A DNA stretch of 64,000 nucleotides from Sedimentisphaerales bacterium (GCA_016926155.1 JAFGPC010000171.1:1-64000), one strand, 5' to 3'; shown: positions 26,614 through 35,912, counted from the first letter of the stretch. A program made the numbers and translations. Notes: generated by a model not told the origin, from the sequence alone.

Positions 26614-28338
26614 CTATTTTGGAAATGCCGCCAATTTTTTCAGGCTCTCCGGGCTCAGATCGTATTTCCCGGGAAGTAATTCCTTTTCATATGCCCCCGC
26701 CAGAAGGCCCAATAATGAAATGACCTCTTCCCGATTACTCCCGGTACGACGAATGAACTGATCCGTAAAGGTTCTTATGTGTTGGGCCGCAGCCGTCGTT
26801 TGCGGGTCTCCCCATGCTTCCTGCCGATATTTTTTATTGAGTCCCAGGATCATCGCCCCGACATCGATCCAATAGGAATCTACCTCCGACTTTGACTTTT
26901 CTTTCATAAGTCCGCCAAGCAGCGAGGAGCCGATGTCCAGTAAACCTCCGTCATTCGCTTCTTTGCTCCATGTATTCAGGCTGGGGATTAAAGGTTGAAA
27001 ATTCGGATCGTCAGCCTGCTCCCGGCCATAGTCTCCAATCGCGGCAGGAACCGCTGTCAGAAGGATCTCATTACTCTCAAAAAGAGGGATCTCACGATAT
27101 CCGAGCCAGTTGTCCAAACGACGGTTTTTGTTCTGTTCGTATCGCTCCACAATGGCCACATGAGCCCGGTAATCGGTCGTGGACCCTATATTCAAACCGG
27201 TAAAATACTTATCTCCAGTAAGCCCTCCTACGATGAATCGATCCGGAGAAAGCATGGTTGACACATGAGTATGTCCTGTAACCCAGTAATTTCTCCCTCC
27301 GGACGAGAGTAGCGGTTCCAGGTTCTGATTGAGGGTTTTGGAAAAAGTGGGGATACTGAACGCACTCTCGGTAACACCCCAGGCCAGGTTCGTTACGTTC
27401 AGGGGAACCTGACCGGGCTTGGCAAGCGTGATTCGGTCCAAATGATCCTTCGGATAATGAGACGCCAGGAATCGGTACGGTGGCGAAGAGGATCGAGCGA
27501 CTCCCTTTAGAAAACTGGTTTGCGATACTAAGCCGGGTTCATCCTTGAAGGATATCGAACCGATAATCCCATAGATGCCCAGATCGGCCACCTCCGACCA
27601 GTCCGGCGCATCCTTGTAATCTGAAGAGTCGAGCAGGAAAATGTCCACACAGACTTCCTCTTGCTCTTTATACGTAAGAATCCCGCTCAGATATAATCCC
27701 GTATCATGATCCCGGTTTTTATTCTGTTCTAAGGCCTCTTTATTATCCCTGTATTGAAAACATGTGTTTGACGGGAGGTGATTATTGGCATGGTTAAACT
27801 CGCTGAATTTTTTCAGGACCTCGTATTTGGTCAGGGCCGGATTGTCCGGCCGGCCGATACGATTTAGAAGGGCGAACCGTGTCCCCGGGGTAGTGATATT
27901 TCCCGCCCCCAAATAATCGTGATTGCCGATGAGGATAAAAATAGGGATCCCGGTCTGAGCCCTATGTCTGTCTAGAATTGTCAGGACCGTCTCGATTTCA
28001 TCGGCGCCGCCGCTATTGGCCGCATCTCCGAGGTACAAAATGACGTCAATCCCTTTTTTAATCCCGTGGGAATCCTGCGTCAATTTATTCAGGCCAATCT
28101 GCAGCATTTCCTCGGCCAAAAAACATTCGAGGGCGGGGGGGCGAATACTGACGTCCACTAAGCTATCCGCAAATTTACTTCGGTAATGAAAGTTGGAAAA
28201 GCCGTTTTGCGAAGTTATCTGGCTGTCGGCAAGCAGGCCTATCTTGATAGGAAACGGTTTCGTAGGCTTGCATGGTTCAATAACACAACCGGTTTGCAAG
28301 AAAAGTACCAGAAACAACAGCAAAAAGATTCTTTTCAC
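26614..28338 (-). CDS. Calcineurin-like metallophosphoesterase lipoprotein
   Basis: A 574-residue protein. I chose GTG at 28338, five bases after AAGGAG. It gives the leader VKRIFLLLFLVLFLQTGC with a QTGC lipobox; the frame is open upstream but the extension is not signal-like. Metallophosphoesterase motifs appear in order: IGLLADSQ, YLGDAANSGG, ILIGNHDYLG, ASHYPKDH and WVTGHTHVST. The first motif has Asp-Ser-Gln instead of Asp-x-His, and Gln may replace a metal ligand. The C-terminal 160 residues show no known domain. The substrate is unknown. Confidence 0.8.
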   Translation of the reverse strand: MKRIFLLLFLVLFLQTGCVIEPCKPTKPFPIKIGLLADSQITSQNGFSNFHYRSKFADSLVDVSIRPPALECFLAEEMLQIGLNKLTQDSHGIKKGIDVILYLGDAANSGGADEIETVLTILDRHRAQTGIPIFILIGNHDYLGAGNITTPGTRFALLNRIGRPDNPALTKYEVLKKFSEFNHANNHLPSNTCFQYRDNKEALEQNKNRDHDTGLYLSGILTYKEQEEVCVDIFLLDSSDYKDAPDWSEVADLGIYGIIGSISFKDEPGLVSQTSFLKGVARSSSPPYRFLASHYPKDHLDRITLAKPGQVPLNVTNLAWGVTESAFSIPTFSKTLNQNLEPLLSSGGRNYWVTGHTHVSTMLSPDRFIVGGLTGDKYFTGLNIGSTTDYRAHVAIVERYEQNKNRRLDNWLGYREIPLFESNEILLTAVPAAIGDYGREQADDPNFQPLIPSLNTWSKEANDGGLLDIGSSLLGGLMKEKSKSEVDSYWIDVGAMILGLNKKYRQEAWGDPQTTAAAQHIRTFTDQFIRRTGSNREEVISLLGLLAGAYEKELLPGKYDLSPESLKKLAAFPK

Positions 28339-28593
28339 TTTTACTCCTTCCATCCGAGTCCATGGATTTAGGAAGAGACCCGGCATTAATATTCGGGAAA
28401 GTAACCTCACCCTAGTATTGCATCTATTGTCTGTTGATTTGTCAAGATATTTTGTTGCCTCCAGGGGATTAAATTCTGGTTCAGGATATGCTGCTCCGGT
28501 TGTGGAATTTTTGTTTTTTCGTGTTTTTTGGTTGCGCATATGATGATACAGTGTCTATATAAACAATGCCGTCGGTAACAGATTCGAGGATAT

Positions 28594-29508
28594 ATGGTGA
28601 ATGCGGTTGAATTGAGAGATGTGACTAAGCAGTTCGGCAAAGTCGTCGCTGTGGATAATCTGTCGCTGGATGTGCCCCGCGGCAGTATCTATGGTTTCAT
28701 TGGGCCCAACGGATCGGGCAAGACGACGACGCTGCGGATGATTATGAACATTTTTTATCCTGACAGCGGACAGATTGAAGTGCTTGGTGGACCCTTGCAT
28801 GGAAGCTGCACCGACCGAATCGGGTATCTTCCCGAGGAACGCGGGCTCTACAAACGGATGGGAGTACGCGACCTGTTAAAATTCTACGGTCGGCTCAAGA
28901 GCGGGCGAAATGTATCCAAACAGGTGGATGCTTGGCTGGAGCGGTTTGATTTGGCCGACTGGAGTAAGAAGAAAGTCGAGACGCTCAGCAAGGGGATGAG
29001 TCAAAAAGTCCAGTTCATCTCGGCGGTCCTGGCCGAACCGGAACTGATCGTCCTGGATGAGCCGTTTACGGGGCTGGATCCGGTCAATACCGATGTGATT
29101 CGCGATGCGGTTTTGGAAATGCAGCGGCAGGGCAAGACCGTGATCCTGAGCACACACGATATGAATGTCGCCGAGCGGATGTGTGATTTTATCTTTATGA
29201 TCTTTAAAGGGCAAAAGGTACTGGATGGTACCTTGGAATCGATCCAGAGTCAGTATGGCAGCGATGTGTTACGCATAGGCCCGGAGAATGGCCGGCTGGA
29301 TGCCGACGCTGTGGAGGGTATAGAAAACATACGGGACTTCGGGCAAACGCAGGAAGTTCGAATCAAGCCGGACGCCGATCCGCAGCAGGTGCTGGCCGAT
29401 ATCATGCAGCGAATTCGACTGAAAAGCTTTGAAATTGCCAAACCGTCTCTGCATGATATTTTCGTACGGATCGCCGGTCCCAAGGCTCGGGAGGACAGCC
29501 ATGTATAA
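28594..29508 (+). CDS. ABC transporter ATP-binding protein (NatA-like)
   Basis: A 304-residue ATPase of an ABC-2 type exporter. Walker A is GPNGSGKTTT near residue 37, the Q-loop region follows with GYLPEERGLYKRM, the signature is a variant LSKGMSQKVQ near 133, and Walker B is ELIVLDEPFTGLDP near 152. The H-loop is STHDM. The C-terminal 80 residues (LDADAVEGIENIRDFG) match the extra domain of the NatA/drug-resistance group. GAGGAT precedes the ATG. The permease gene starts 8 bases inside this gene. Substrate unknown; NatA homologues pair with NatB for Na+ or other export. Confidence 0.9.
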   Translation: MVNAVELRDVTKQFGKVVAVDNLSLDVPRGSIYGFIGPNGSGKTTTLRMIMNIFYPDSGQIEVLGGPLHGSCTDRIGYLPEERGLYKRMGVRDLLKFYGRLKSGRNVSKQVDAWLERFDLADWSKKKVETLSKGMSQKVQFISAVLAEPELIVLDEPFTGLDPVNTDVIRDAVLEMQRQGKTVILSTHDMNVAERMCDFIFMIFKGQKVLDGTLESIQSQYGSDVLRIGPENGRLDADAVEGIENIRDFGQTQEVRIKPDADPQQVLADIMQRIRLKSFEIAKPSLHDIFVRIAGPKAREDSHV

Positions 29509-30814
29509 GATCCTGACAATCACGGCGCGTGAATACAAGGCGACAGTCAAGACCAAGGGCTTTATTGTGGGGCTCGTGCTGGCACCCATCCTGATGTGTG
29601 GAAGCCTTATTGCGATCAAGATTTCTGAAAAGACAGTGGATGTGACGGATAAGCGAATAGCAGTGATCGACCGGTCGGGTGTGATTGCCGAGGCGATTAT
29701 AGACGCTGCCGAGCAGAGAAATGAAAACGAGATTGTCAATGAAGAAGGGAAGAAGAGTAAGCCGGCTTATGTAATCGAAGTGGTTGAACCGAATACCGAA
29801 GACCCAATGGCCCAACGGATGCGCCTTTCCGATCGCATTCGTACTGGGCAATTGCACGCTTTTCTGGAGATCGATGAGGGAGTTGTACATCCGCGTAAAA
29901 ATCCCCAGCAATGCAGAGTGTCCTACTATGCGAAAAATACCGTTATGGATGACGCCCGTGGTTGGATCGGTTGGCCAATCAACAACCAGCTCCGAAAGTT
30001 ACGACTGTCTGATGCCGGGATTGCGGAATCGGATGTGCCCGATTTGTTCTCTTCCGTTTATGTGGAGGGTAAAGGGCTGGTCAGCATGGATGAAAAGACC
30101 GGCCAAGTGCAACCGGGAAAACGAGTAAATGAAGCCGAGCAAATCGCACCGCCAATCATCAGTGTCATGCTGATGTTTCTTCTGATTATGATGGGAGCCT
30201 CGCCCCTGATCAGTTCGGTAATGGAAGAAAAAAGCCAGCGGATCGCCGAGGTGGTGCTCGGCTCAGTCCGGCCGTTTGACTTTATGGCGGGCAAAGTGCT
30301 GGGAGGCGTGGCCATTGCCCTGACGGCTTCGGCTGTTTATATCGTGGGAGGGATTCTTCTCGCCATGCACCTTGATCTGGCCGAATACATCCCCTGGCAC
30401 CTTTTGCCGTGGTTTTTTACGTATCTGATCCTCGCGATTGTCATGATGGGAGCTGTGTTTGCAGCGCTGGGATCGGCTTGCAATGATGCCAAGGATGCCC
30501 AGTCGATGACCCTGCCGGCGATGCTTCCGATGATGATCCCGATGTTTACATTGGTCCCCATTCTCAAAGAGCCGGAGGGCAGTTTTGCTACCATTCTGTC
30601 ATTTTTCCCACCTTGTACACCGACTGTAATGATGATGCGTCAGGCAACGCCGGGAGGAGTTCCTGCCTGGCAGCCTATTGTGGGCCTGGTTTGTGTGTTG
30701 GTCTTTGCCACACTGGCCGTCTGGATAGGTGGACGGATCTTCCGGGTGGCGATCCTGATCCAGGGCACACCGCCGAAATGGTCTAATCTGGTTCGATGGG
30801 CGCTTCGCGGATAG
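29501..30814 (+). CDS. ABC-2 type transporter permease (NatB-like)
   Basis: A 437-residue membrane protein. I chose ATG at 29501 (MYKILTITAREYKATV), overlapping the ATPase gene by 8 bases; an upstream frame start lacks a ribosome site. One transmembrane helix at about 20-45 is followed by a large extracytoplasmic domain (about 50-215) and then five or six helices from about 220 to 420. The segment MEEKSQRIAEVVLGSVRPFDFMAGKVLGG is the conserved loop of the NatB/ABC-2 group. It forms a two-gene exporter with the upstream ATPase. Confidence 0.88.
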   Translation: MYKILTITAREYKATVKTKGFIVGLVLAPILMCGSLIAIKISEKTVDVTDKRIAVIDRSGVIAEAIIDAAEQRNENEIVNEEGKKSKPAYVIEVVEPNTEDPMAQRMRLSDRIRTGQLHAFLEIDEGVVHPRKNPQQCRVSYYAKNTVMDDARGWIGWPINNQLRKLRLSDAGIAESDVPDLFSSVYVEGKGLVSMDEKTGQVQPGKRVNEAEQIAPPIISVMLMFLLIMMGASPLISSVMEEKSQRIAEVVLGSVRPFDFMAGKVLGGVAIALTASAVYIVGGILLAMHLDLAEYIPWHLLPWFFTYLILAIVMMGAVFAALGSACNDAKDAQSMTLPAMLPMMIPMFTLVPILKEPEGSFATILSFFPPCTPTVMMMRQATPGGVPAWQPIVGLVCVLVFATLAVWIGGRIFRVAILIQGTPPKWSNLVRWALRG

Positions 30815-30874
30815 TTTGTCGGAATGAATTGAAATCAATTCGTCGGATCATTCTACCGTCAAAATCCAGCGATT

Positions 30875-31474
30875 TTATTGCGAATAACCGATCTGTTTCA
30901 GCATCCGTGCCAGGAGTTCCATCGGTAACCCCACTACGTTGGAGAAGGAACCCTCAATTCGTTCGATAAATTGATCTCCGGTTTCCTGAATGGCATAGGC
31001 ACCGGCTTTTCCCTGCCAGGTTTGTCCCTGGATGTGTTCGACAATCTGCTGTTCATCCATAGGGCGTGGATACACAACCGTACAGTCCGAACATATGATT
31101 TGCTTTTCTTTTTCCTGCCAGACCATGGCCAGGCCGGTAATTACCTTATGTGGTTTGCTGAACAGTCGGCGCGTAATTTGCTCTGCATCATCCGCGTTCC
31201 TGGGTTTACCGATAATGTCTCCATCAAAATCCACAACCGTATCGGCCCCGATCACCAATCGATTCGGGTGTTGGATGGCGACCGCTTTGGCTTTGGCCAG
31301 AGAGAGCCGGCAGGCATATTCCTCGGCGGTCATGTTCCCGATATCAAAAGTGGATTCCTCTATCTGTGAGACGACTGCTTCAAAGGTATAACCTGCTTTT
31401 TCCAACAGAGACCTACGGCGGGGCGAGGCCGAAGCGAGGATAAACGGTTCGTGATGATCGTACTTATTGTTCAT
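30875..31474 (-). CDS. maf: Maf-like nucleotide pyrophosphatase
   Basis: A 199-residue Maf-family protein, normal length. It begins FILASASPRRRSLLEKAGY (conserved Ser-x-Ser-Pro-Arg-Arg motif) and continues with VIGADTVVDFDGDIIGKP, an acidic motif (EQITRRLFSKPHKVITGLAM) and a C-terminal GSFSNVVGLPMELL. Maf proteins hydrolyse dTTP, UTP or modified nucleotides, and some inhibit septation. The ATG at 31474 overlaps the preceding gene by 11 bases; the longer frame to 31672 is inside that gene. Confidence 0.93.
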   Translation of the reverse strand: MNNKYDHHEPFILASASPRRRSLLEKAGYTFEAVVSQIEESTFDIGNMTAEEYACRLSLAKAKAVAIQHPNRLVIGADTVVDFDGDIIGKPRNADDAEQITRRLFSKPHKVITGLAMVWQEKEKQIICSDCTVVYPRPMDEQQIVEHIQGQTWQGKAGAYAIQETGDQFIERIEGSFSNVVGLPMELLARMLKQIGYSQ

Positions 31475-32534
31475 CAGAAATTGCTTCGATATATTCTCGT
31501 TTGATTCTGATGTAATAGACGATTTTTCGGCAGAAGGAACGGTATTCCTTTTCCAGAGTATCCGTGTCCGACTGGATATAGAAGTCAAAAAGCTGCTGGG
31601 AAACGTGACGATTGAAATCCGCTGTAAGCTGGATGTTGCGATCAGCAGCCATTCGACATACTTCCGCCTCAAGGGGCCATTTGCCTTTCAGGCCATCATG
31701 CAGAAGACGGCGGTATTGTTCGTATCGTATCCCGTAATGATCTTCTCGTAAAAAACGTACCAGAGCATAGGCCTGGGCATAGAAAGCGGACGTTCTATCA
31801 CTGTCATTAAGAACCTGGCCGGGGTTCAGGGTAATCAACCGGTCCAGAGACATAAGCCGTCCGTCTTCCACGGTTCGGCGGAGTTCACCGAGACGAAGCA
31901 GATTTTGGGGCGGCTGGAAGATAAACCGACCGTTCGCATCCGCACTGGCTTCGAATTGTGTGGCGATACCTTCATCCAGCCAACTGGGCAGACGGTAGGT
32001 AAAATGCCGATGGCTGAACTGATGCCAGCCTTCGTGTCCCAGCGCCGAGAATGTTCGGGATATCCCAATATGATATGCTACGCACAAGCCATTGAGATAA
32101 TAGGCTCCCTTTTGAATGGCCAGGTAAACCGGGGCATGATCGCCGGTGAATTCACGTGTAAACTTCTCCCACTGCACGCGGTCCGCGAATAAAACCAGCT
32201 TGAACTTGAATTGAGTGTCCACCGGAGCGGGAAGCTGAGACTGATAGGCATGATACGCCGATTCCATGAAAGCGGGCAAGGGGGTCAGGACCAGCGGATC
32301 GAGCAGAGTCGTATCAATTTGATAATGCCGGGTGACGATCCGAACGCCAGGGCCATACTGATCCTGCCGGAAGCCGGCTTCTTTGACCGATGGAAGCTTT
32401 TGGATGTGGCCGATCAGGTTGTCAATTGGGGATACGTTATCGGGAGAGGCCTGTGAAGTGTCTGTGATTGTGCTGAAACCCAGTATGCTGAAGACACAAT
32501 ATATAGCAATCTTTTTATTTCGATATTTATGCAT
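31464..32534 (-). CDS. Exported DUF1570-like protein with HExxH metalloprotease motif
   Basis: A 356-residue protein with a signal peptide (hydrophobic 8-28, cut near SQA). The central motif GHEGWHQFSHRHF has the zinc-metalloprotease pattern His-Glu-x-x-His, followed by LPSWLDEGIATQFE, where the Glu is a likely third ligand (gluzincin type). This arrangement is seen in DUF1570 proteins of planctomycetes. The first half holds no catalytic site. Its downstream partner is maf, whose start it overlaps. A protease role is inferred from the motif. Confidence 0.72.
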   Translation of the reverse strand: MHKYRNKKIAIYCVFSILGFSTITDTSQASPDNVSPIDNLIGHIQKLPSVKEAGFRQDQYGPGVRIVTRHYQIDTTLLDPLVLTPLPAFMESAYHAYQSQLPAPVDTQFKFKLVLFADRVQWEKFTREFTGDHAPVYLAIQKGAYYLNGLCVAYHIGISRTFSALGHEGWHQFSHRHFTYRLPSWLDEGIATQFEASADANGRFIFQPPQNLLRLGELRRTVEDGRLMSLDRLITLNPGQVLNDSDRTSAFYAQAYALVRFLREDHYGIRYEQYRRLLHDGLKGKWPLEAEVCRMAADRNIQLTADFNRHVSQQLFDFYIQSDTDTLEKEYRSFCRKIVYYIRIKREYIEAISDEQ

Positions 32535-32551
32535 GAATAGTCCGACAATCT

Positions 32552-33112
32552 TTAGATCTCTGCCAGTTCTCCTTCAAATGCTTCTACCGTAAATAGATAC
32601 ACTTCCGTAGCAGGATCCTTCCATGCATCGCCGGGCAGCAAGGCTTTGTGCGAACAGCAATACGATAGAAACTCTTCCTTGTTCCAGCCGGTTTCTGTAG
32701 CGACCTGTGGCAGGAAACAACCCGATTGGAATCCGCGAACGATATAGATACCGTCCACTCCGAGTTGCAAAGATAAAGGATCATCGGTCCGTTGTAAGGG
32801 AGAAAGCACTGAAATTTCTATGGTTAATTGATCCAGTTCTTTGGAAGTGATTGGATTACTCACAAATCGTGGATCTCGCGTTGCGCTGGACACTCCCATT
32901 TCATTTACCATATCGATGAGTGGTTTATTGGCAGTGAATTGACCGATGCAGCCACGCAAACGACCGTGATTTTTTAAGGTTACAAAACAACCGCATTTCT
33001 GCTGTAAGTCGGGATCATCCGTTGTCGGTTTTGGGATTGGCTGTCGACGGACGGCGGCTATGATGGCATTTTTGGCCGTTGTCAATAAAACCTTTTTTTG
33101 CTGATCATTCAT
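32552..33112 (-). CDS. amrA: AMMECR1 domain protein (AmmeMemoRadiSam system protein A)
   Basis: A 186-residue AMMECR1-domain protein. The family hallmark LRGCIG is present as HGRLRGCIGQF near residue 55, and the surrounding residues match (VTLKNHGRLRGCIG, then SSATRDPRF and LTIEISVLSPL). The C-terminal part is the second subdomain with WKDPATEVYLFTVEAF. The ATG has GGAG 7 bases upstream. In bacteria this domain often sits beside a radical SAM and a Memo-like gene, but none is in the neighbourhood. Function of the isolated protein unknown. It is followed downstream by the DUF1570 gene. Confidence 0.88.
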   Translation of the reverse strand: MNDQQKKVLLTTAKNAIIAAVRRQPIPKPTTDDPDLQQKCGCFVTLKNHGRLRGCIGQFTANKPLIDMVNEMGVSSATRDPRFVSNPITSKELDQLTIEISVLSPLQRTDDPLSLQLGVDGIYIVRGFQSGCFLPQVATETGWNKEEFLSYCCSHKALLPGDAWKDPATEVYLFTVEAFEGELAEI

Positions 33113-33128
33113 GGGGCCACTCCTTCGC

Positions 33129-33758
33129 CTAGTGAATGAGCTTGAGCACGGCGAATCCTCCGATCAACGCGAATACGAAAGCGAGACTGAACCAGTTGAA
33201 ATATTTTTCAATGAACGGACGGATACGTTCTCCCTTCCAGCCGAATAGACCGGCCACCAGGAAGAATCGGGCCGAACGGCTGATGGTCGAAGCGATAATG
33301 AAACCGGTAAAACTGATCCGGGCTACTCCGGCCGAGATGGTGCAGACCTTATAGGGTAAGGGCGTAAATCCGCAGGTAAAGACGATCCAGAAATCCCAAC
33401 GGTCATACCATTGTTCAAACGTCTGAAAATTCTGTTCATTCAGACCGATAGCGCCCAGATGAGTAAATACCCAGCTCTGGATGGACTGCCAGAGAAACAT
33501 GCCGATTCCATAACCCAAGGTACCGCCAAGAACCGAGGCGACCGAACAGGCCAAGGCGAAGCGGAACCATTTTTTGGGGGCTCCAAGGGTCAGCGGCGCC
33601 AGCAAGACGTCAGGGGGAATGGGAAAGAAACTCGACTCGGCAAAGCTCAGACAAAACAACGCCGTCGGGCCGTGTCGGGTATCGGCAAAATGGATCACCC
33701 AGTCATACAGTCGACGATGCCAGTGCCACCAGGGAAGCGTATGGGACTTCTGTTTCAT
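33129..33758 (-). CDS. VTT-domain membrane protein (YqaA family)
   Basis: About 209 residues with the SNARE-associated/VTT (DedA-like) pattern: FCLSFAESSFFPIPPDVLLAPL near residue 40, then GGTLGYGIG, then FTPLPYKVCTISAGVARI and a final helix. Four or five transmembrane segments. VTT proteins are thought to move lipids between membrane leaflets. The first ATG at 33785 would sit at the predicted transcription start, so a downstream ATG is more likely. I chose 33758, which has AAGG six bases upstream; 33770 is an alternative. It is followed downstream by the AMMECR1 gene. Confidence 0.82.
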   Translation of the reverse strand: MKQKSHTLPWWHWHRRLYDWVIHFADTRHGPTALFCLSFAESSFFPIPPDVLLAPLTLGAPKKWFRFALACSVASVLGGTLGYGIGMFLWQSIQSWVFTHLGAIGLNEQNFQTFEQWYDRWDFWIVFTCGFTPLPYKVCTISAGVARISFTGFIIASTISRSARFFLVAGLFGWKGERIRPFIEKYFNWFSLAFVFALIGGFAVLKLIH

Positions 33759-33787
33759 AACTGCCTTCATACTAAAGTTTTGCATAA

Positions 33788-33816
33788 ATAGTAATGTCCT
33801 GTTACAGTCTTGTCAA
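33788..33816 (-). promoter_or_regulatory. Strong sigma-70-type promoter for the VTT-AMMECR1-DUF1570-maf group
   Basis: On the minus strand a consensus -35 TTGACA (33816-33811) lies 17 bases from the -10 box TACTAT (33793-33788). The start point would fall around 33781, which argues against the first ATG of the VTT frame at 33785. Confidence 0.7.
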
Positions 33817-33859
33817 GAAACGGACATTCTCATGTCGGCCAAATCGATTAAGGTGGTAA

Positions 33860-34756
33860 GTGGAACTGCAACAATTTGAAAAGACGGATATGGGGCTGAA
33901 GGTTCGAGCGCCGGCCAAAATCAATCTGAGCCTTTTAATTGCAGGCAAACGGCCGGATGGCTATCATGAAATCGACACCATCATGACAAAGATCGACCTG
34001 TTCGATGAGCTCATTTTTGTGCCTGGTGGAGAAGGCGGTTTGGAATTGATCTGCTCCGGGCAATATAAAGTAAATTCCGGACCGGATAACCTGATAACAA
34101 ATGCCCATCATCTCATTTGTGACACAATTGGCCGGATTCTTTCTGTACGAATTCACCTTCGTAAAAATATCCCGGTTGGGGCCGGTCTGGGAGGGGGCAG
34201 CAGTGATGCCGCAGCCACTCTGCTTGGATTAAATCGCTTATTTGAAATAGGGTTAGATCAGAAAGCAGTATGGAAACTGGCCTCTCAACTGGGAAGTGAT
34301 GTGGCTTTCTTTTTGGGCGGCCCCCTGGCGTTGTGCAGGGGAAGAGGAGAGAAAATCAAGGAAATTCGTTCCGATTTCCATTTTCAGGCGATTCTGATCT
34401 TGCCCGATATAAGTGTTTCTACTAGAATGGTTTATGAGAATTATGAGCACGATAAAGAAGAATATAAACGGCTTTGCGGCTCGATAAATTCGCTGCTGAC
34501 AAAAAAGAAGATTGATTCAGTGGCACAAATGTGCACAAATATGCTTGAGACAAGTTGTTTTGCACTGCATGGAGAACTGGCAAAGCTGAAGTCTCGAATT
34601 GAGTCGCTGGGCTTCGGGCCGGTGTGTCTGAGCGGCAGCGGCAGTGCGATGTATTGCTTGCCGATCGGGACCACCGAAGACATCGAGCGTTGCCAGTCGA
34701 TTCTGCATGAGCGGATCGGCTGCAGGAGTGTGATAGTCAACAACATTAGATGGTAG
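33860..34756 (+). CDS. ispE: 4-diphosphocytidyl-2-C-methyl-D-erythritol kinase IspE
   Basis: A 298-residue GHMP kinase of the MEP isoprenoid pathway. The N-terminal segment [22 protein letters not shown] is the IspE substrate motif, the ATP loop is [17 protein letters not shown] near residue 107, and [20 protein letters not shown] is the IspE-specific block near 150. The C-terminal motif [16 protein letters not shown] matches. Start GTG at 33860 is uncertain; the GTG lies outside any obvious ribosome site. An ATG at 33890 is also possible. The stop overlaps the spoVG frame region, suggesting one transcript. Confidence 0.94.
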   Translation: MELQQFEKTDMGLKVRAPAKINLSLLIAGKRPDGYHEIDTIMTKIDLFDELIFVPGGEGGLELICSGQYKVNSGPDNLITNAHHLICDTIGRILSVRIHLRKNIPVGAGLGGGSSDAAATLLGLNRLFEIGLDQKAVWKLASQLGSDVAFFLGGPLALCRGRGEKIKEIRSDFHFQAILILPDISVSTRMVYENYEHDKEEYKRLCGSINSLLTKKKIDSVAQMCTNMLETSCFALHGELAKLKSRIESLGFGPVCLSGSGSAMYCLPIGTTEDIERCQSILHERIGCRSVIVNNIRW

Positions 34757-34776
34757 ATGTGCGTGAGGCAAGCAAA

Positions 34777-35211
34777 ATGGAAATCACCGAAGTCAGAGTA
34801 AAATTAGTGTCCAACAAGGACGATCGGCTCAAGGCATTTTGCTCCATGACCCTGGATAACGATTTCGTGATCCGGGACATTAAGGTGATCGAGGGGACCG
34901 GAGGATTGTTTGTGGCCATGCCGTCTCGCAAGATGAGTGACCACTGCGATCGGTGCGGAGGCAAAAATCATCTGCGAGCCAAATACTGCAACAATTGCGG
35001 GGCCTCGCTCTCCGACAATCGCGCCCGACAGGATCCGCAGGGACGAATGAAACTCCATGCCGATGTGGCCCATCCGATCAATGCCGCCTGCCGGAAACGG
35101 ATTCAGGACAAAATCGTGGAAGCCTTCCACGAAGAAGTGGAACGGTCCAAACAGCCCGGTTATACGCCGGTCGATCTGGATGAGCCGGATTACGATACAG
35201 AAGGATATTGA
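34777..35211 (+). CDS. spoVG: SpoVG family protein with inserted zinc ribbon
   Basis: About 144 residues. The N-terminal part matches SpoVG ([40 protein letters not shown], then [10 protein letters not shown]). After residue 55 there is an extra zinc-ribbon segment with four cysteines, CDRCGG and CNNCG, which the short Bacillus SpoVG lacks. The end ([23 protein letters not shown]) again follows SpoVG. SpoVG binds DNA or RNA and regulates division in Firmicutes. The ATG at 34777 is preferred; a longer frame from 34750 overlaps the ispE stop. Coupling with ispE is a feature of the neighbourhood. Confidence 0.88.
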   Translation: MEITEVRVKLVSNKDDRLKAFCSMTLDNDFVIRDIKVIEGTGGLFVAMPSRKMSDHCDRCGGKNHLRAKYCNNCGASLSDNRARQDPQGRMKLHADVAHPINAACRKRIQDKIVEAFHEEVERSKQPGYTPVDLDEPDYDTEGY

Positions 35212-35213
35212 CA

Positions 35214-35251
35214 ATCCGGCTCTTTCCCCACGGTCCCGTTTGGGGCCGGAT
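35214..35251. other. Hairpin between spoVG and the FlgM-like gene
   Basis: A 7-bp stem (ATCCGGC at 35214 with GCCGGAT at 35245) encloses an inner pairing of CCCA with TGGG. There is no T run on either side. It lies in the convergent intergenic space and may protect 3' ends, but is not a classical terminator. Confidence 0.3.
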
Positions 35252-35293
35252 CATCGGCAATCGGAGAAACGGAACGCAACGGACAGGAAGCCG

Positions 35294-35587
35294 TTATCCT
35301 TCGGCGATGAACTCTTCCAGTACGCGATCCAGCGCGATATCCAGATGCTCGCCGATTTCGTACTCATCCCGGTCGAGCCGGCGCCGCACTTCGCCTACCT
35401 TTTCCTGACGGATTTCCGGCAGATTTCCGATAATCCGGAGTAATCTGCCCAGAGGGCTGGCGCCGATGTTTTCCAGCAACCCTTCTGCCACATAGTCGGT
35501 GTCAATGTCAAGAAACTCGGCGAAGCGTTCCTGCTGCTCAGATGCCATGTCCATAGATTCGTGCACTTCGTGTTCTGGTTTATGCAT
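35294..35587 (-). CDS. FlgM-like anti-sigma-28 family protein
   Basis: A 97-residue acidic protein with no membrane segment. The last 45 residues carry the FlgM-like pattern IRQEKVGEVRRRLDRDEYEIGEHLDIALDRVLEEF. In FlgM the equivalent segment binds and inhibits the flagellar sigma factor. The first half (FAEFLDIDTDYVAEGLLENIGASPLG) is unusual for FlgM. No flagellar genes are in this window, so the partner sigma factor is elsewhere. ATG at 35587. Confidence 0.6.
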   Translation of the reverse strand: MHKPEHEVHESMDMASEQQERFAEFLDIDTDYVAEGLLENIGASPLGRLLRIIGNLPEIRQEKVGEVRRRLDRDEYEIGEHLDIALDRVLEEFIAEG

Positions 35588-35669
35588 AGTCCCGACCTAT
35601 CTATACTGCGGCAGCCAACAAGAAGTCCCTTTTTGCTGCTGTTCCGTGTGGCCCCCGTTTTTCGGAGCA

Positions 35670-35690
35670 CCACAATATGTTGTGTATCCC
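35670..35690. repeat. Dyad element copy 1
   Basis: CCACAATATGTTGTGT followed by ATCCC. The core CACAA-TATG-TTGTG is an inverted repeat with 5-bp arms. The same 16 bases recur at 35913. A 7-bp hairpin follows within a few bases. Confidence 0.6.
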
Positions 35691-35912
35691 TCAATTTCCT
35701 ATTGAGGCCTCTACAACGATTACAGTATTGATATCGTCGTGCATGCCCAAACGACTTTAAAAAAGAAGCTGCTTTCCTTAAGCCGTTTTATCTCATAGAC
35801 TTAAGCGCAAGACCCGTAAGAAAAAGCTTTTTATCATTGAAAAGGGGATTCCTCTTCTCCCAGTTTGCCATTCAAAGAACAAAGGGATGGAGAGATGGGT
35901 AGATTGGGGAAC

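Noticed and set aside
30815-30874. Palindrome GAATTGAAATCAATTC between the ABC permease and maf
   Set aside because: Stem of only 6-7 bp with tiny loop and no T run; not a convincing terminator.
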